A stretch of DNA of 64,000 bases from Thermithiobacillus plumbiphilus (GTDB lineage: Bacteria > Pseudomonadota > Gammaproteobacteria > Acidithiobacillales > Thermithiobacillaceae): positions 124,001 to 188,000 of the forward strand of contig NZ_JBBPCO010000002.1 of NCBI RefSeq assembly GCF_038070005.1, in the 5' to 3' direction. Under the pieces are notes generated by a model. That model did no database searches. It was not told where the DNA came from and saw nothing but the letters and a program-made list of their open reading frames with translations. Each line of letters opens with the position of its first letter. Position 1 is the first letter of the stretch. Of the stretch, positions 39,536-49,225 are shown piece by piece. The position numbers were made by a program, and so were the translations under genes.

Positions 39536-42500
39536 GCTTGCCCGAGCTTTCCATCAAGCGTCACGTCCTGGCCTTCATGCTGTCAGGCGTGCTGATCCTG
39601 CTCGGCATCGTGGCCTTTCAGCGCCTGGGAGTGGACCGCTTTCCGAAGATCGACTTTCCGGTGGTGTCCATCACCACGGTGCTCCCCGGCGCCAATCCGG
39701 ACGTGGTGGATGCCAGCATCACCAGCATCATCGAGACCCAGGTCAACGGCGTGCCTGGCATCGATCACATCCAGTCCAGTTCCTCCCCCGGTATATCGAT
39801 GGTGAACATCACCTTTGATCTGGACAAGGATGTCGATGTCGCCTTCAACGAGGTCCAGGCCAAGATCAACCAGGTGCTCAGCCAGTTGCCCGAGGATGCC
39901 GATCCGCCGATGGTGGCCAAGGTGGAAACCGATGCGCAACCGATCCTGTGGCTGACCCTGCAAGGCGACCGCACCCAGCAGCAACTCAACGAATATGCCC
40001 GTACCGTGCTCAAGAAGCGCCTGGAAACCATCAACGGCGTGGGCGAGGTCCAGATTGGCGGTCGCCGCGACCGCGCGATCCGGGTCAATCTCGAGCCGGC
40101 CCGGCTGGCAGCTTATGGCCTGACCGTGCAGGACCTGGCAACGGCCTTCCAGAGCCAGCACTTTCAGCTCCCGGGTGGCTTTCTGGTCAGCGGCAAGACC
40201 GAGCGCCTGATCAAGCTGGATCTCGAATACCACGACCCGGCCGCCATGCGCGACATGGTGATCGGCTATCAGAATGGCGCGGCCATCCACCTGCGCGATG
40301 TGGCGACGGTGGAGGACGACCTGGAGGATTTCCGCCAGCTTGCGCGCTATAACGGCAAGCCGACCGTGGGATTGGGCATCGTCAAGATCGCCAATACCAA
40401 TACGGTGGCCATCGTCGATGCCGTCAAGGAACGGGTGCGCAGCGAAATCCAGCCCGAACTGCCCCCGGGCCTGAGCCTGGAGGTGGCGGTGGACAACTCC
40501 AATTTCATCCTGGAGCTGATTGCCGCGCTGGAAGAGCATCTCATTCTGGGCACCCTGCTGGCGGCGCTGGTGGTCTGGCTGTTCCTCAAAAGCTTCCGCT
40601 CCACCCTCATCATTTCGCTGGCCATCCCCGTGTCCCTGCTGGGCGCCATGGGCGTGATGTACTTCGCCGGCTACACCTTCAACTCGATGACCATGCTGGC
40701 CTTGCTGCTGCTCATCGGCGTGGTGGTGGATGACGCCATCGTGGTGCTGGAGAACATCTACCGGCATCGTGAGGAGATCGATCCCGATCCGATGACGGCC
40801 GCGCTCAATGGCACCAACCAGGTGATGTTCGCGGTCATGGCGGCGACTCTGACCCTGGTGTCGATCTTTGCCCCGGTGATCTTCATGGGTGGCATCATCG
40901 GGCGCTTCTTCCAGTCCTTTGCCGTGGTGGTGACCTTCGGGGTGCTGGTGTCCTGGTTCGTGTCCATGACCCTGACGCCCATGCTCGCCTCGCGCTTTCT
41001 GGTGGTGAAGAAGCAACATGGCCGGGTCTACAATGCCCTGGAAGGCATGTTCCAGGGCATGGAGCGGCATTACAGATCCTTGCTCGGTCTTGGCATGCGG
41101 CACCGCTGGGGCGTGGTGATCATCACCGTGCTGGTGGTGGCATCCAGCGGGTTTTTTCTGAACAGTGTCGGCAAGGGTTTCGTGCCCGAGGAGGATGAAG
41201 GCAGCTTCCTGGTCTTCGTGCGCGCGCCGCTTGGTTCGGGCATCGAGTACACCAGCGCGAAACTTGCGGAAGTTGAGCAGGTGCTCGGGCGCAATCAGGC
41301 CGTGGCCGGTTACTTCACGGCCATCGGTCAGGAACGGGCCGGTCAGGTGAATCAGGCCTTCGTCTACGTGCGCATGGCGCCCCGCGATGAACGCGAGCTG
41401 AGCCAGCAGGCGCTGATCCCGATCCTGCAACGCCAGTTCGCCGGTATTGCCGGGGTGCGGGTATTCGCGGCACCGGTATCCATCGTCGGCGGCCAGCGCG
41501 GCGAGCCCCTGCAGTTCGTCGTCAGCGGCCAGAACCTGCAGGAGGTCGCGAAATACAGCAAGCTTATCCAGGACCGGCTCTCTGAGGATCCCGGCATGGG
41601 TCGACTGGACCTCGACCTGCAGCTCGATCTGCCGCAGATCGAGCTGGAAGTGGACCGGGAAAGGGCCGCCAGCCTGGGGCTGAGTGCGCGTGACGTGGCC
41701 ATGGCCGCCAACGTGCTGGCCGGTGGCCAGGACATTGCCAAGTTCAACGATGATCCGGGCAATGGCGAGCGTTATGACGTACGGCTCAAGGCGGTGGAAG
41801 GCGAATTCCGCAACCCGGGCGACATGAGCAAGATCTATCTGCGCGGGCGTGATGGGCAGATTGTGCGCCTCGATACGGTGGCAAGCTTCAAGCAGACAGC
41901 CGGGCCCGCGGTGATCAGCCGCTATGATCTGCGCTACGCCGCCTTCTTCTACGCCAATCCGAAGATGCCGCTGGGAGACGCGGTGACTCTGGTCAAAGAG
42001 ACCGCTGAGGAGGTGTTGCCGCTGGGATACTCCGTACAGTTCACCGGCCAGGCCGAGGAGTTCGGCAAGACCATAGATTCCGTGCTGTTCGCCTTCATGC
42101 TCGCCACCATTCTGCTTTACATGGTGCTGGCCAGCCAGTTCAACTCCTTCCTGCAGCCTTTGATCATCATGATGGCGCAGCCGCTGGCGATGATCGGCGG
42201 CATTGCCGCTCTGTGGCTCACTGGCCATACGCTGAATATCTATTCGATGATTGGCCTGGTGCTGCTGGTGGGGCTGGTGGCCAAGAACTCGATCCTGCTG
42301 GTGGATCTCACCAATCAGTACCGCGCCGAGGGCATGGACATCGACACCGCGTTGCGCGAGGCGAGCCCGATCCGTTTGCGGCCGATCCTGATGACCTCGC
42401 TGACCATTATCCTGGCGTTGTTGCCGGCGGCCATTGGTCTGGGTGCCGGCGCGGATACCAATGGGCCGCTGGCGGTGGCGGTGATCGGCGGCATGATCAC

Positions 42501-42615
42501 TTCGACCCTGTTGACCCTGGTGGTGGTGCCTGCGGTTTACTCGCTGGTGGAGCACGGCAAGGGCCGCTTCGAGGACTACTGGCAGCGCCGGCATCCGAAA
42601 CGGGTCGAGGAGTAG
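39532..42615 (+). CDS. RND-family efflux pump, inner-membrane permease
   Basis: A 1027-residue HAE1-type RND transporter with twelve transmembrane helices and two large periplasmic loops. TM4 carries LIGVVVDDAIVVLENIYRH with the proton-relay Asp pair; YNSMTMLALLLLIG and IYSMIGLVLLVGLVAKNSILLVDLTNQYR are conserved family blocks. Substrate may be drugs, lipids or hydrophobic toxicants; the adaptor group is MexF-like. A 1022-codon frame on the opposite strand is a shadow. Terminator at 42637. Confidence 0.96.
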   Translation: MSLPELSIKRHVLAFMLSGVLILLGIVAFQRLGVDRFPKIDFPVVSITTVLPGANPDVVDASITSIIETQVNGVPGIDHIQSSSSPGISMVNITFDLDKDVDVAFNEVQAKINQVLSQLPEDADPPMVAKVETDAQPILWLTLQGDRTQQQLNEYARTVLKKRLETINGVGEVQIGGRRDRAIRVNLEPARLAAYGLTVQDLATAFQSQHFQLPGGFLVSGKTERLIKLDLEYHDPAAMRDMVIGYQNGAAIHLRDVATVEDDLEDFRQLARYNGKPTVGLGIVKIANTNTVAIVDAVKERVRSEIQPELPPGLSLEVAVDNSNFILELIAALEEHLILGTLLAALVVWLFLKSFRSTLIISLAIPVSLLGAMGVMYFAGYTFNSMTMLALLLLIGVVVDDAIVVLENIYRHREEIDPDPMTAALNGTNQVMFAVMAATLTLVSIFAPVIFMGGIIGRFFQSFAVVVTFGVLVSWFVSMTLTPMLASRFLVVKKQHGRVYNALEGMFQGMERHYRSLLGLGMRHRWGVVIITVLVVASSGFFLNSVGKGFVPEEDEGSFLVFVRAPLGSGIEYTSAKLAEVEQVLGRNQAVAGYFTAIGQERAGQVNQAFVYVRMAPRDERELSQQALIPILQRQFAGIAGVRVFAAPVSIVGGQRGEPLQFVVSGQNLQEVAKYSKLIQDRLSEDPGMGRLDLDLQLDLPQIELEVDRERAASLGLSARDVAMAANVLAGGQDIAKFNDDPGNGERYDVRLKAVEGEFRNPGDMSKIYLRGRDGQIVRLDTVASFKQTAGPAVISRYDLRYAAFFYANPKMPLGDAVTLVKETAEEVLPLGYSVQFTGQAEEFGKTIDSVLFAFMLATILLYMVLASQFNSFLQPLIIMMAQPLAMIGGIAALWLTGHTLNIYSMIGLVLLVGLVAKNSILLVDLTNQYRAEGMDIDTALREASPIRLRPILMTSLTIILALLPAAIGLGAGADTNGPLAVAVIGGMITSTLLTLVVVPAVYSLVEHGKGRFEDYWQRRHPKRVEE

Positions 42616-42636
42616 GCGAGGAGTAGACCACTCACG

Positions 42637-42664
42637 AAAAAGGCCCGGCAATGCCGGGCCTTGT
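42637..42664. terminator. bidirectional terminator between RND operon and sodB
   Basis: GGCCCGGC-AAT-GCCGGGCC flanked by AAAAA and TT. The minus-strand reading has TTTTT after the stem (sodB end); the plus-strand U-run is weak. Confidence 0.9.
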
Positions 42665-42678
42665 CGTTGCGAGGAAGC

Positions 42679-43296
42679 CTAGAAGCGCTTCAGCACCTCA
42701 CCGCGCTTGGCGGCCTGGAAGCGCTGTTCCACCACGTCCCAGTTGACGTTTTTCATGAAGGCCTCGATATAGGCCGGACGACCCAGGGCATTCTGGTCGC
42801 GCATGTAGGCGTGTTCCCAGACATCCATGATGACCAGCGGCTGGAAGCTGGCGACGTTGCCGTCTTCATGCAGTTGCACGAAGTTGTTGGTGATCTGTCC
42901 GGTCAGAGGGTCGAAATAGGCAATGGCCCAGCCGATGCCGCGGGTCTTTCCGGTATTGGCGAAGTCTTCCTTCCAGGCATCGAAGCTGCCGAACTGCTCG
43001 CTGACGGCCTGATGAAAGCCGCTGCTGGTATCACAGCTGACGCCGGCTTTCAGGTTCTGGAAGTAGAACTCGTGCAGGACCATGCCGTTGTATTCGAAGC
43101 CATAGCGCCGACGACGGTCAGCGAAGCCCATGCCACCGCCCTGGCCGTTGGCGCGCAGGTCAGCCAGTTCCTTGCGCAGGGCATTGCTCTGGGCCACATA
43201 GCCCTTGTAAAGGCCCCAATGTTCCTCGATCTGCTCATCGGAGATACCGTCCAGACCACTGGGCTTCAGTTCTTCTCGTACGGGATATTCAAACAT
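42679..43296 (-). CDS. sodB: superoxide dismutase, Fe/Mn family
   Basis: A 205-residue cytoplasmic SOD. Metal ligands: His in IEEHWGLYKGYV (about 26), His in VLHEFYFQNL (about 74), then Asp and His in IMDVWEHAYMRD (about 157-161). GWAIAYFDPLTG and NGQGGGMGFAD-type insertions deviate from E. coli SodB and match the long-N-terminal-helix subgroup. Metal choice (Fe versus Mn) cannot be set by eye. Faces tpx divergently, both oxidative-stress genes. Confidence 0.93.
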   Translation of the reverse strand: MFEYPVREELKPSGLDGISDEQIEEHWGLYKGYVAQSNALRKELADLRANGQGGGMGFADRRRRYGFEYNGMVLHEFYFQNLKAGVSCDTSSGFHQAVSEQFGSFDAWKEDFANTGKTRGIGWAIAYFDPLTGQITNNFVQLHEDGNVASFQPLVIMDVWEHAYMRDQNALGRPAYIEAFMKNVNWDVVEQRFQAAKRGEVLKRF

Positions 43297-43461
43297 GCTG
43301 ACCTCCGGGGGGGTGAATAGCCGATAAAAAATGCTTGGGTATTATAGGAGTCCCCCTTTCGGCTGGCAACGCGAAAGAAGTACTGTACCCTCATTTTGAG
43401 CAGTGTAGAATGGCGTTCTCGCTGAGAAAGGCTTATCGGCAAACGCAAGGAGGAGGCATAC

Positions 43462-43968
43462 ATGCAGGAACGCGCGAATGAAGTGACCTTGCAGGGCACG
43501 CCCATCACTCTGCTCGGCCCCGCGCTGCAGGTGGGAGATGTGGCCCCGGTGTTCACGGCCCGCAGTGGGCTGGAGGACATCAGCAGTGATCGCTGGGCCG
43601 GCCGCCCGCGCCTGATTTCCTCGGTGCCCTCGCTCGATACCCCGGTATGTGCCAAACAGGCCGCCCGCTTCAATGAAGCGGTCAGCGATCTCGATGTGGC
43701 GGTGATCGTCATTTCCCAGGACCTGCCCTTTGCACAGACCCGCTTTCGCGAGGTCAATGGCATGCGGAACGTGACCTTTCTCTCTGATTACAAAGATAAT
43801 GACTTCGGGTATAAATATGGCGTATATATCAAGGAACACGGCCTGGATCACCGCGCCGTTTTCGTGATCGATGCAGGGGATCGCATCAGCTACGTCGAGT
43901 ATGTGCCGGAGCTGACCCAGCATCCGAATTACGCGGCTGCTCTCGATGCGGTGAAAAAGCTGCTGTAG
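43462..43968 (+). CDS. tpx: thiol peroxidase lacking the resolving cysteine
   Basis: A 168-residue Tpx of the atypical peroxiredoxin group. The peroxidatic Cys is in SSVPSLDTPVCAKQAARF; the expected resolving Cys (in FAQ-x-RFC of E. coli Tpx) is absent: here the segment is LPFAQTRFREVNG with Arg in place of Cys. No other cysteine is present in the second half. It is therefore probably a one-Cys enzyme that needs an outside thiol for recycling. ATG at 43462 follows GGAGGAGG. Terminator at 43991. Confidence 0.93.
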   Translation: MQERANEVTLQGTPITLLGPALQVGDVAPVFTARSGLEDISSDRWAGRPRLISSVPSLDTPVCAKQAARFNEAVSDLDVAVIVISQDLPFAQTRFREVNGMRNVTFLSDYKDNDFGYKYGVYIKEHGLDHRAVFVIDAGDRISYVEYVPELTQHPNYAAALDAVKKLL

Positions 43969-43990
43969 TTGCGTTACACTGTCCGGGAAC

Positions 43991-44017
43991 ACGGTCCCCG
44001 CCGGGGGCCGTTTTTTA
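43991..44017 (+). terminator. intrinsic terminator of tpx
   Basis: ACGGTCCCCG-CC-GGGGGCCGT followed by TTTTTTATTTTT. Confidence 0.9.
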
Positions 44018-44045
44018 TTTTTGTGGCGAACACAGAGTCTGACTT

Positions 44046-45224
44046 ATGACGACCGATCACCTGATGCATACCTATGCCCGGCTGCCGGTGGCCTTTGTGC
44101 GCGGCGAAGGTGCCTGGCTCTGGGACGAGGCGGGCAGGCGCTATCTCGATGCCCTGTCCGGCATTGCCGTCTGTGGGCTGGGGCACGCGCATCCGGCCGT
44201 GGCCGAGGCCATTTCCAGGCAGGCGCATACCCTGCTGCATACCTCCAACCTCTACCAGATGCCCTTGCAGGCTGGGGTCGCGGACAAGCTGGCGCGCCTG
44301 TCGGGGCTGGATCAGGTGTTCTTCTGCAATAGCGGCGCCGAGACCAACGAAGCGGCCATCAAGCTGGCGCGCTTGTATGGTCATGAGGTCCGGCAGCTGG
44401 CCGAACCGAAGATCGTCGTCTTCGAGAGTAGCTTTCACGGCCGTACGCTCGCGACCCTGAGCGCGACCGGCAATGCAAAAATTCAGCAGGGTTTCGAGCC
44501 GCTGGTGTCAGGTTTCGTGCGCTGCCCCTATGACGATCTCGCCGCCCTGGAAGATATTGCGCGGACCGAGCCGGACATCGTTGCCGTGCTGGTGGAGCCG
44601 GTGCAGGGCGAGGGCGGGCTGCGGGTGCCCTCGGCGGGCTTCCTGCCGGGCTTGCGTGCGCTGTGCGATGCCCAGGGCTGGCTGCTGATGCTCGATGAGG
44701 TGCAGACCGGCATTGGCCGTACCGGCCATTACTTTGCCTTCCAGCACTATGAGGGTCTGCTGCCGGACGTGATGAGTCTCGCCAAGGGGCTTGGCAATGG
44801 CCTACCGGTGGGCGCCCTGCTGGCCCGGGAAAACGTGGCGCGGCTCTTCGGACCGGGCCGCCACGGTTCAACCTTTGGTGGCGGACAGCTTGCCATGGCG
44901 GCCGCAGGCGCCGTGCTGGACACCCTGGAACAGGAAGGTTTGCCAAATCATGCCCGGCAGATGGGTGACTATCTGCAGTCGCGGCTGCGCGAACGACTGG
45001 GCCAATTGCCCATGGTGCGGACCATTCGTGGCCAGGGCCTGATGATCGGCATCGATCTGTCGGATCCCGCCCCGACACTGGTTCGCCGTGCCCTGGACAA
45101 GGGCATCCTGATTAATGTGACCGCCGAGCGGGTGATCCGTCTCCTGCCGCCCCTGATTTTCTCTGCATCCGAGGCCGACCTGCTGGTGGACCGGCTGGGC
45201 GAGCTTTTGGAGGAGGGCTTATGA
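44046..45224 (+). CDS. argD: acetylornithine aminotransferase
   Basis: A 392-residue class III PLP aminotransferase converting N-acetylglutamate semialdehyde to N-acetylornithine. Seen: DALSGIAVCGLGHAHPAV, CNSGAETNEAAIKLAR, FHGRTLATLSATG, LMLDEVQTGIGRTG and the PLP-Lys region SLAKGLGNGLPVGALLA; GSTFGGGQLAMAAAGAVLD follows. Length fits ArgD. ATGA overlap with argF shows an operon. Confidence 0.95.
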   Translation: MTTDHLMHTYARLPVAFVRGEGAWLWDEAGRRYLDALSGIAVCGLGHAHPAVAEAISRQAHTLLHTSNLYQMPLQAGVADKLARLSGLDQVFFCNSGAETNEAAIKLARLYGHEVRQLAEPKIVVFESSFHGRTLATLSATGNAKIQQGFEPLVSGFVRCPYDDLAALEDIARTEPDIVAVLVEPVQGEGGLRVPSAGFLPGLRALCDAQGWLLMLDEVQTGIGRTGHYFAFQHYEGLLPDVMSLAKGLGNGLPVGALLARENVARLFGPGRHGSTFGGGQLAMAAAGAVLDTLEQEGLPNHARQMGDYLQSRLRERLGQLPMVRTIRGQGLMIGIDLSDPAPTLVRRALDKGILINVTAERVIRLLPPLIFSASEADLLVDRLGELLEEGL

Positions 45225-46132
45225 ACATTCGCCATTTTCTGACCCTGCGCGATCTGTCGCCTGCCGAGCTGGAACGATTGCTGCACCGCGCCATGGCGCT
45301 CAAGGCCATGCAGCGCGAAGGGGTCGTGTACACTCCGTTTTCCGGCCGTACCCTGGCCATGATCTTCGACAAGGCCTCGACACGTACCCGCGTATCCTTC
45401 GAGGTTGGCATGGCGCAGTTCGGCGGACATGCGCTCTTTCTGTCGCCGCGTGATACCCAGCTCGGTCGCGGCGAGCCCATCGAGGATACCGCCCGGGTGC
45501 TCTCGCGCATGGTGGACATCGTCATGGTGCGGACCTTTGCGCATGACAACATCGTGCGCTTTGCCGCCGAGTCGCGGGTGCCGGTGATCAATGGCCTGAC
45601 CGATCTGCATCATCCCTGCCAGCTGCTCGCGGATCTGATGACCTTCATGGAGCAACGTGGCGAGCTACGCGGCCGGGTGGTGGCCTATCTGGGTGATGGC
45701 GCGAACAACATGGCGCATTCCTGGATGGAGGCCGCCAGCCTCATGGGATTCACCCTGCGGGTCAGCACGCCTGCCGCTTATCAGCCCGATGCGGCAATTC
45801 TCGCTGCGGCCGCTGATGCCGTCGTGCTGGAATCCGATCCGCGCAAGGCCGTGAACGGCGCCGACCTGATCGTCACGGATGTGTGGACCAGCATGGGTCA
45901 GGAGGAGGAGGCGGCTGAGCGTCTCATGGCCTTTGCGCCCTATCAGGTCAATGCCGAACTGATGGCCCAGGCCAGCCCGGAGGCCGTCTTCATGCATTGC
46001 CTGCCGGCCCATCGCGGCGAGGAGGTCACGGCGGAGGTGATCGACGGGCCGCAGAGCGTGGTCTGGGCGGAGGCCGAGAACCGGCTGCATGCTCAGAAGG
46101 CCCTGGTGGAATTTCTCTTGAAACAGCAGTAA
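45221..46132 (+). CDS. argF: ornithine carbamoyltransferase
   Basis: A 303-residue enzyme making citrulline from ornithine and carbamoyl phosphate. Carbamoyl-phosphate site FDKASTRTRVSFEVGM (S-T-R-T-R, about 45-60), NGLTDLHHPCQLLADLMT, and C-terminal FMHCLPAHRGEEVT, the HCLP ornithine motif. Start overlaps argD by four bases. Together with argD and argG it covers three consecutive steps of arginine synthesis. Confidence 0.96.
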   Translation: MNIRHFLTLRDLSPAELERLLHRAMALKAMQREGVVYTPFSGRTLAMIFDKASTRTRVSFEVGMAQFGGHALFLSPRDTQLGRGEPIEDTARVLSRMVDIVMVRTFAHDNIVRFAAESRVPVINGLTDLHHPCQLLADLMTFMEQRGELRGRVVAYLGDGANNMAHSWMEAASLMGFTLRVSTPAAYQPDAAILAAAADAVVLESDPRKAVNGADLIVTDVWTSMGQEEEAAERLMAFAPYQVNAELMAQASPEAVFMHCLPAHRGEEVTAEVIDGPQSVVWAEAENRLHAQKALVEFLLKQQ

Positions 46133-46159
46133 CAGCGGGAATCGTAAGCGGAGATGGCG

Positions 46160-47368
46160 ATGAGTGACATCAAGAAAGTGGTGCTGGCCTATTCGGGAGG
46201 TCTTGATACCTCAATCATTCTGAAGTGGCTGCAGGATACCTATGGCTGCGAGGTGGTGACCTTCACCGCCGACATCGGCCAGGGCGAGGAGCTGGAACCG
46301 GCGCGCGAAAAGGCAAAGCAGTTCGGCGTGAAGGAGATCTTCATCGATGATCTCAAGGAAGAGTTCGTCCGTGACTTCGTCTTCCCGATGTTCCGCGCCA
46401 ATACGCTCTATGAGGGCGTGTATCTGCTCGGCACCAGCATCGCGCGTCCCCTGATCGCCAAGCGCCAGATCGAGATCGCCCGCCAGGTCGGGGCCGATGC
46501 CGTGTCCCACGGCGCCACCGGCAAGGGCAATGACCAGGTGCGCTTCGAGCTGGGCTACTATGGCCTGGAGCCCAACATCAAGGTCATCGCGCCCTGGCGC
46601 GAATGGGACCTGAATTCCCGCGAGAAGCTGCTGGCTTATGCCGATACCCACGGCATTCCTGTGGCCCGCAACAAGCGCGGCGACAGTCCGTACTCCACCG
46701 ACCGCAACCTGCTGCACATCTCCTTCGAGGGCCAGGTGCTGGAAGACCCCTGGGTTGAGCCCAACGAGGACATGTTCGTGATGTCGGTGAGCCCCGAACA
46801 GGCGCCGGACAAGGCGAGCTATGTCGAGATCGATTTCGAGCAGGGCGACGCCGTGGCCATCGATGGCGAGCGCCTGTCGCCGGCCAACCTGCTGGCTCGA
46901 CTCAACCAGCTCGGCGGCGAGAATGGCATCGGCCGGCTGGATCTGGTCGAGAACCGTTACGTTGGCATGAAATCGCGCGGCGTCTACGAGACCCCTGGCG
47001 GTACCATCCTGCTGACCGCCCACCGCGCCATCGAGTCCCTGACCCTGGATCGCGAGGTCGCGCACCTGAAAGACGAACTCATGCCGCGTTATGCCAGTCT
47101 GATCTACAACGGCTACTGGTGGTCGCCGGAGCGGCGCATGATCCAGCAGATGATCGATGCATCGCAGGCGAAGGTCACGGGCACGGTGCGCCTGAAGCTC
47201 TACAAGGGCAACGTCAGCGTGGTCGGGCGCAAGTCCGACAAGAGCCTCTTCGATCCGCATATTGCGACCTTCGAGGAGGACTTCGGCGCCTATGACCAGG
47301 CCGACGCCGCCGGATTCATCAAGCTCAACGCGCTGCGCATGCGCATCGCCAAACGTTTGCAGGGGTAA
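46160..47368 (+). CDS. argG: argininosuccinate synthase
   Basis: A 402-residue enzyme joining citrulline and aspartate using [23 protein letters not shown] is the ATP pyrophosphatase P-loop; [13 protein letters not shown] and [21 protein letters not shown]-like blocks follow, with [14 protein letters not shown] late. ATG at 46160 is preferred: a GGAG at 46150 is well spaced for it, whereas the upstream ATG (46154) abuts the GGAG. 27 bases after argF. argH is not in the window. Confidence 0.96.
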   Translation: MSDIKKVVLAYSGGLDTSIILKWLQDTYGCEVVTFTADIGQGEELEPAREKAKQFGVKEIFIDDLKEEFVRDFVFPMFRANTLYEGVYLLGTSIARPLIAKRQIEIARQVGADAVSHGATGKGNDQVRFELGYYGLEPNIKVIAPWREWDLNSREKLLAYADTHGIPVARNKRGDSPYSTDRNLLHISFEGQVLEDPWVEPNEDMFVMSVSPEQAPDKASYVEIDFEQGDAVAIDGERLSPANLLARLNQLGGENGIGRLDLVENRYVGMKSRGVYETPGGTILLTAHRAIESLTLDREVAHLKDELMPRYASLIYNGYWWSPERRMIQQMIDASQAKVTGTVRLKLYKGNVSVVGRKSDKSLFDPHIATFEEDFGAYDQADAAGFIKLNALRMRIAKRLQG

Positions 47369-47371
47369 GCC

Positions 47372-47713
47372 ATGGACGATCGTTTCTCAGGCGCGCATAT
47401 CGTCAAGAAGGCCAATGTCTATCACAACGGCCAGTGCACCTCGCGCACGGTGATCACCGCCGAGGGCGAGATGAAGACGCTCGGCATCATCCTGCCCGGC
47501 GTCTACCGCTTTTCCACCGCTGCCCCCGAGCAGATGCAGATACTCGCGGGCAGGGGCAGATACAAACTGGCCGATGACACCGAGTGGCACGAGATCCAGA
47601 CCGGCGACACTTTCCATGTGCCGGAGAATGCCAGCTTCGACATCGAGGTCACGGAATTGCTGGATTACACCTGCAGTTACGGACAGTGCGGCGGGTCGGG
47701 CATTCCGGTCTGA
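47372..47713 (+). CDS. ppnP: pyrimidine/purine nucleoside phosphorylase (PpnP/YaiE type)
   Basis: A 113-residue cupin. [19 protein letters not shown] (substrate region), [27 protein letters not shown] and [14 protein letters not shown] are the PpnP/DUF1255 family pattern. Slightly longer than the 94-residue E. coli protein at its C-terminus, which ends in a Cys-containing [10 protein letters not shown]. It begins three bases after the argG stop, so it rides on the arginine operon, perhaps as a later addition. Confidence 0.9.
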   Translation: MDDRFSGAHIVKKANVYHNGQCTSRTVITAEGEMKTLGIILPGVYRFSTAAPEQMQILAGRGRYKLADDTEWHEIQTGDTFHVPENASFDIEVTELLDYTCSYGQCGGSGIPV

Positions 47714-47738
47714 CCGAATCAGCAAAGGGAGAAAGCTC

Positions 47739-48149
47739 ATGCGAATTCTGCACACCATGTTGCGCGTCGTCGATCTGGAGCGCTCGCTCGCTTTTTATAC
47801 CGAAGTACTCGGCATGCGGCTGTTGCGGCGCAAGGACTATCCCGAAGGTAAGTTCACCCTGGCCTTTGTCGGTTTTGGGGCGGAGTCGGAGACGGCGGTG
47901 ATCGAACTCACCCATAACTGGGACGTCGAGTCCTATGAGATGGGCAATGCCTTTGGCCACATTGCGATCGAGGTGGATGACGCCTATGCTGCCTGTGATG
48001 AAATCCGCCGTCGCGGTGGCCGGGTGGTGCGCGAGGCCGGGCCCATGAAGCATGGCAGCACGGTCATTGCCTTTGTCGAAGATCCGGATGGCTACAAGAT
48101 CGAACTCATCCAGCACCAGTCCAGCAGTCTGGACGAATTACCCGCCTGA
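47739..48149 (+). CDS. gloA: lactoylglutathione lyase (glyoxalase I)
   Basis: A 136-residue metal-dependent lyase converting the methylglyoxal-glutathione adduct to S-lactoylglutathione. It starts [22 protein letters not shown] (His5 ligand), continues [20 protein letters not shown] (Glu ligand), [10 protein letters not shown] (His ligand) and ends [12 protein letters not shown] (Glu ligand). All four nickel/zinc ligands are present. Starts at ATG 47739 with GGGAGAAAG upstream. Last gene of the arg-ppnP-gloA run. Confidence 0.96.
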   Translation: MRILHTMLRVVDLERSLAFYTEVLGMRLLRRKDYPEGKFTLAFVGFGAESETAVIELTHNWDVESYEMGNAFGHIAIEVDDAYAACDEIRRRGGRVVREAGPMKHGSTVIAFVEDPDGYKIELIQHQSSSLDELPA

Positions 48150-48205
48150 GGAATCCAGGACGATAAAAAAGGTCTAATATTCATATGTATCCAGGAGGGA
48201 ATGTC

Positions 48206-49087
48206 ATGCAAAAGTTTTGGATGTTTTTGGGCGTGTTGCTGATGAGCTTCTCGCTCGGCGCCATCGATGCGGAAGCCAAGCGTATGGGCGGCGGGCGCAG
48301 CATGGGCATGCAGCGTTCCATTGAGGCACCCAGCCGTCCGGCCACGCCGCCGAGCGTCGCACCCGGGGCTCCCGCCCGCGCTGCACCGGGCATGGCGCCG
48401 CAGGCGCCGAGGCGCGGCTTTGGCTGGGGCGGTGCCCTGGCAGGGCTTGCCGCTGGTGGCCTTCTGGGCGCGCTGCTCTTCGGCGGCGGCTTTGACAATA
48501 TCAATTTCTTTGATATCGCGGTCCTGCTGGGCATTGCCCTGGTGGTATTCCTGATTGTCAGGGCCATGCGCCGGAAACACAGCCCGGCCAGCCAGGGCCA
48601 GCAGGGCATGGCCTATGCCGGGATGAACAATCAGCCTGCCTACCAACCGCAGCAGGACGTGCTCGAGCCTGCTCAGGCAGGCGCCGCGTATGGTGGCGGC
48701 GTCACGGGCAATCAGCCGGCCGGCTTTGATGAGGCAGAGTTCCTGCATGGCGCCAAGGCCGCTTTTAATCGCCTGCAGGCGGACTGGGATGCCAGGGATC
48801 TCAATGACCTGCGTCGTTTCACCACGCCGGAAATGTTTGGCGAACTGAGCGCGCAGATCCAGGAGCAGGGCGATGACCGCAATGTCACCGAGATCCTGAG
48901 CCTGGATGCCCAGTTGCTGGATCTGGCCGAGGAGGGAGATCGCTGGGTGGCGAGCGTGCGCTATGATGGCATGATTCGCGAACAGGTCGGAGGCAACCCG
49001 GAACGGGTGATGGAAACCTGGCACCTCATCCGCCCCAAGAATGCCCAGGGGCCAACCTGGTTTCTTGCCGGTATCCAGCAAGGCTGA
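48206..49087 (+). CDS. Tim44-domain-containing membrane protein
   Basis: A 293-residue protein. An N-terminal signal-like helix (WMFLGVLLMSFSLGAIDAEA) is followed by KRMGGGRSMGMQR and a Pro/Ala-rich linker, a second hydrophobic segment (IAVLLGIALVVFLIVRAM, about 108-126) and a C-terminal Tim44 domain (FNRLQADWDARDLNDLRRF, TPEMFGELSAQI, VETWHL-type VMETWHLIRPK). Bacterial members have no settled function. ATG at 48206 has AGGAGGGA upstream; terminator at 49107. Confidence 0.9.
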   Translation: MQKFWMFLGVLLMSFSLGAIDAEAKRMGGGRSMGMQRSIEAPSRPATPPSVAPGAPARAAPGMAPQAPRRGFGWGGALAGLAAGGLLGALLFGGGFDNINFFDIAVLLGIALVVFLIVRAMRRKHSPASQGQQGMAYAGMNNQPAYQPQQDVLEPAQAGAAYGGGVTGNQPAGFDEAEFLHGAKAAFNRLQADWDARDLNDLRRFTTPEMFGELSAQIQEQGDDRNVTEILSLDAQLLDLAEEGDRWVASVRYDGMIREQVGGNPERVMETWHLIRPKNAQGPTWFLAGIQQG

Positions 49088-49106
49088 GACTTGCAGTCGT
49101 TTCAAG

Positions 49107-49132
49107 GGCCTGTCCACGGACAGGCCTTTTTT
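49107..49132 (+). terminator. intrinsic terminator of the Tim44-like gene
   Basis: GGCCTGTC-CACG-GACAGGCC followed by TTTTTT. Confidence 0.93.
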
Positions 49133-49225
49133 ATGGCCTTCTAAAGAGAATCTGCCCTATACGATTGTGATCCAGCGCCGCTTGCGCGACAATCTGCGAC
49201 CACACTTGCCAGGTAAGAGCACTTG

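Noticed and set aside
39583-42651. 1022-codon open frame opposite the RND pump
   Set aside because: Shadow; composition dominated by His, Gln, Gly and Asp as expected from antisense of this codon usage, while the plus frame is a full RND transporter.
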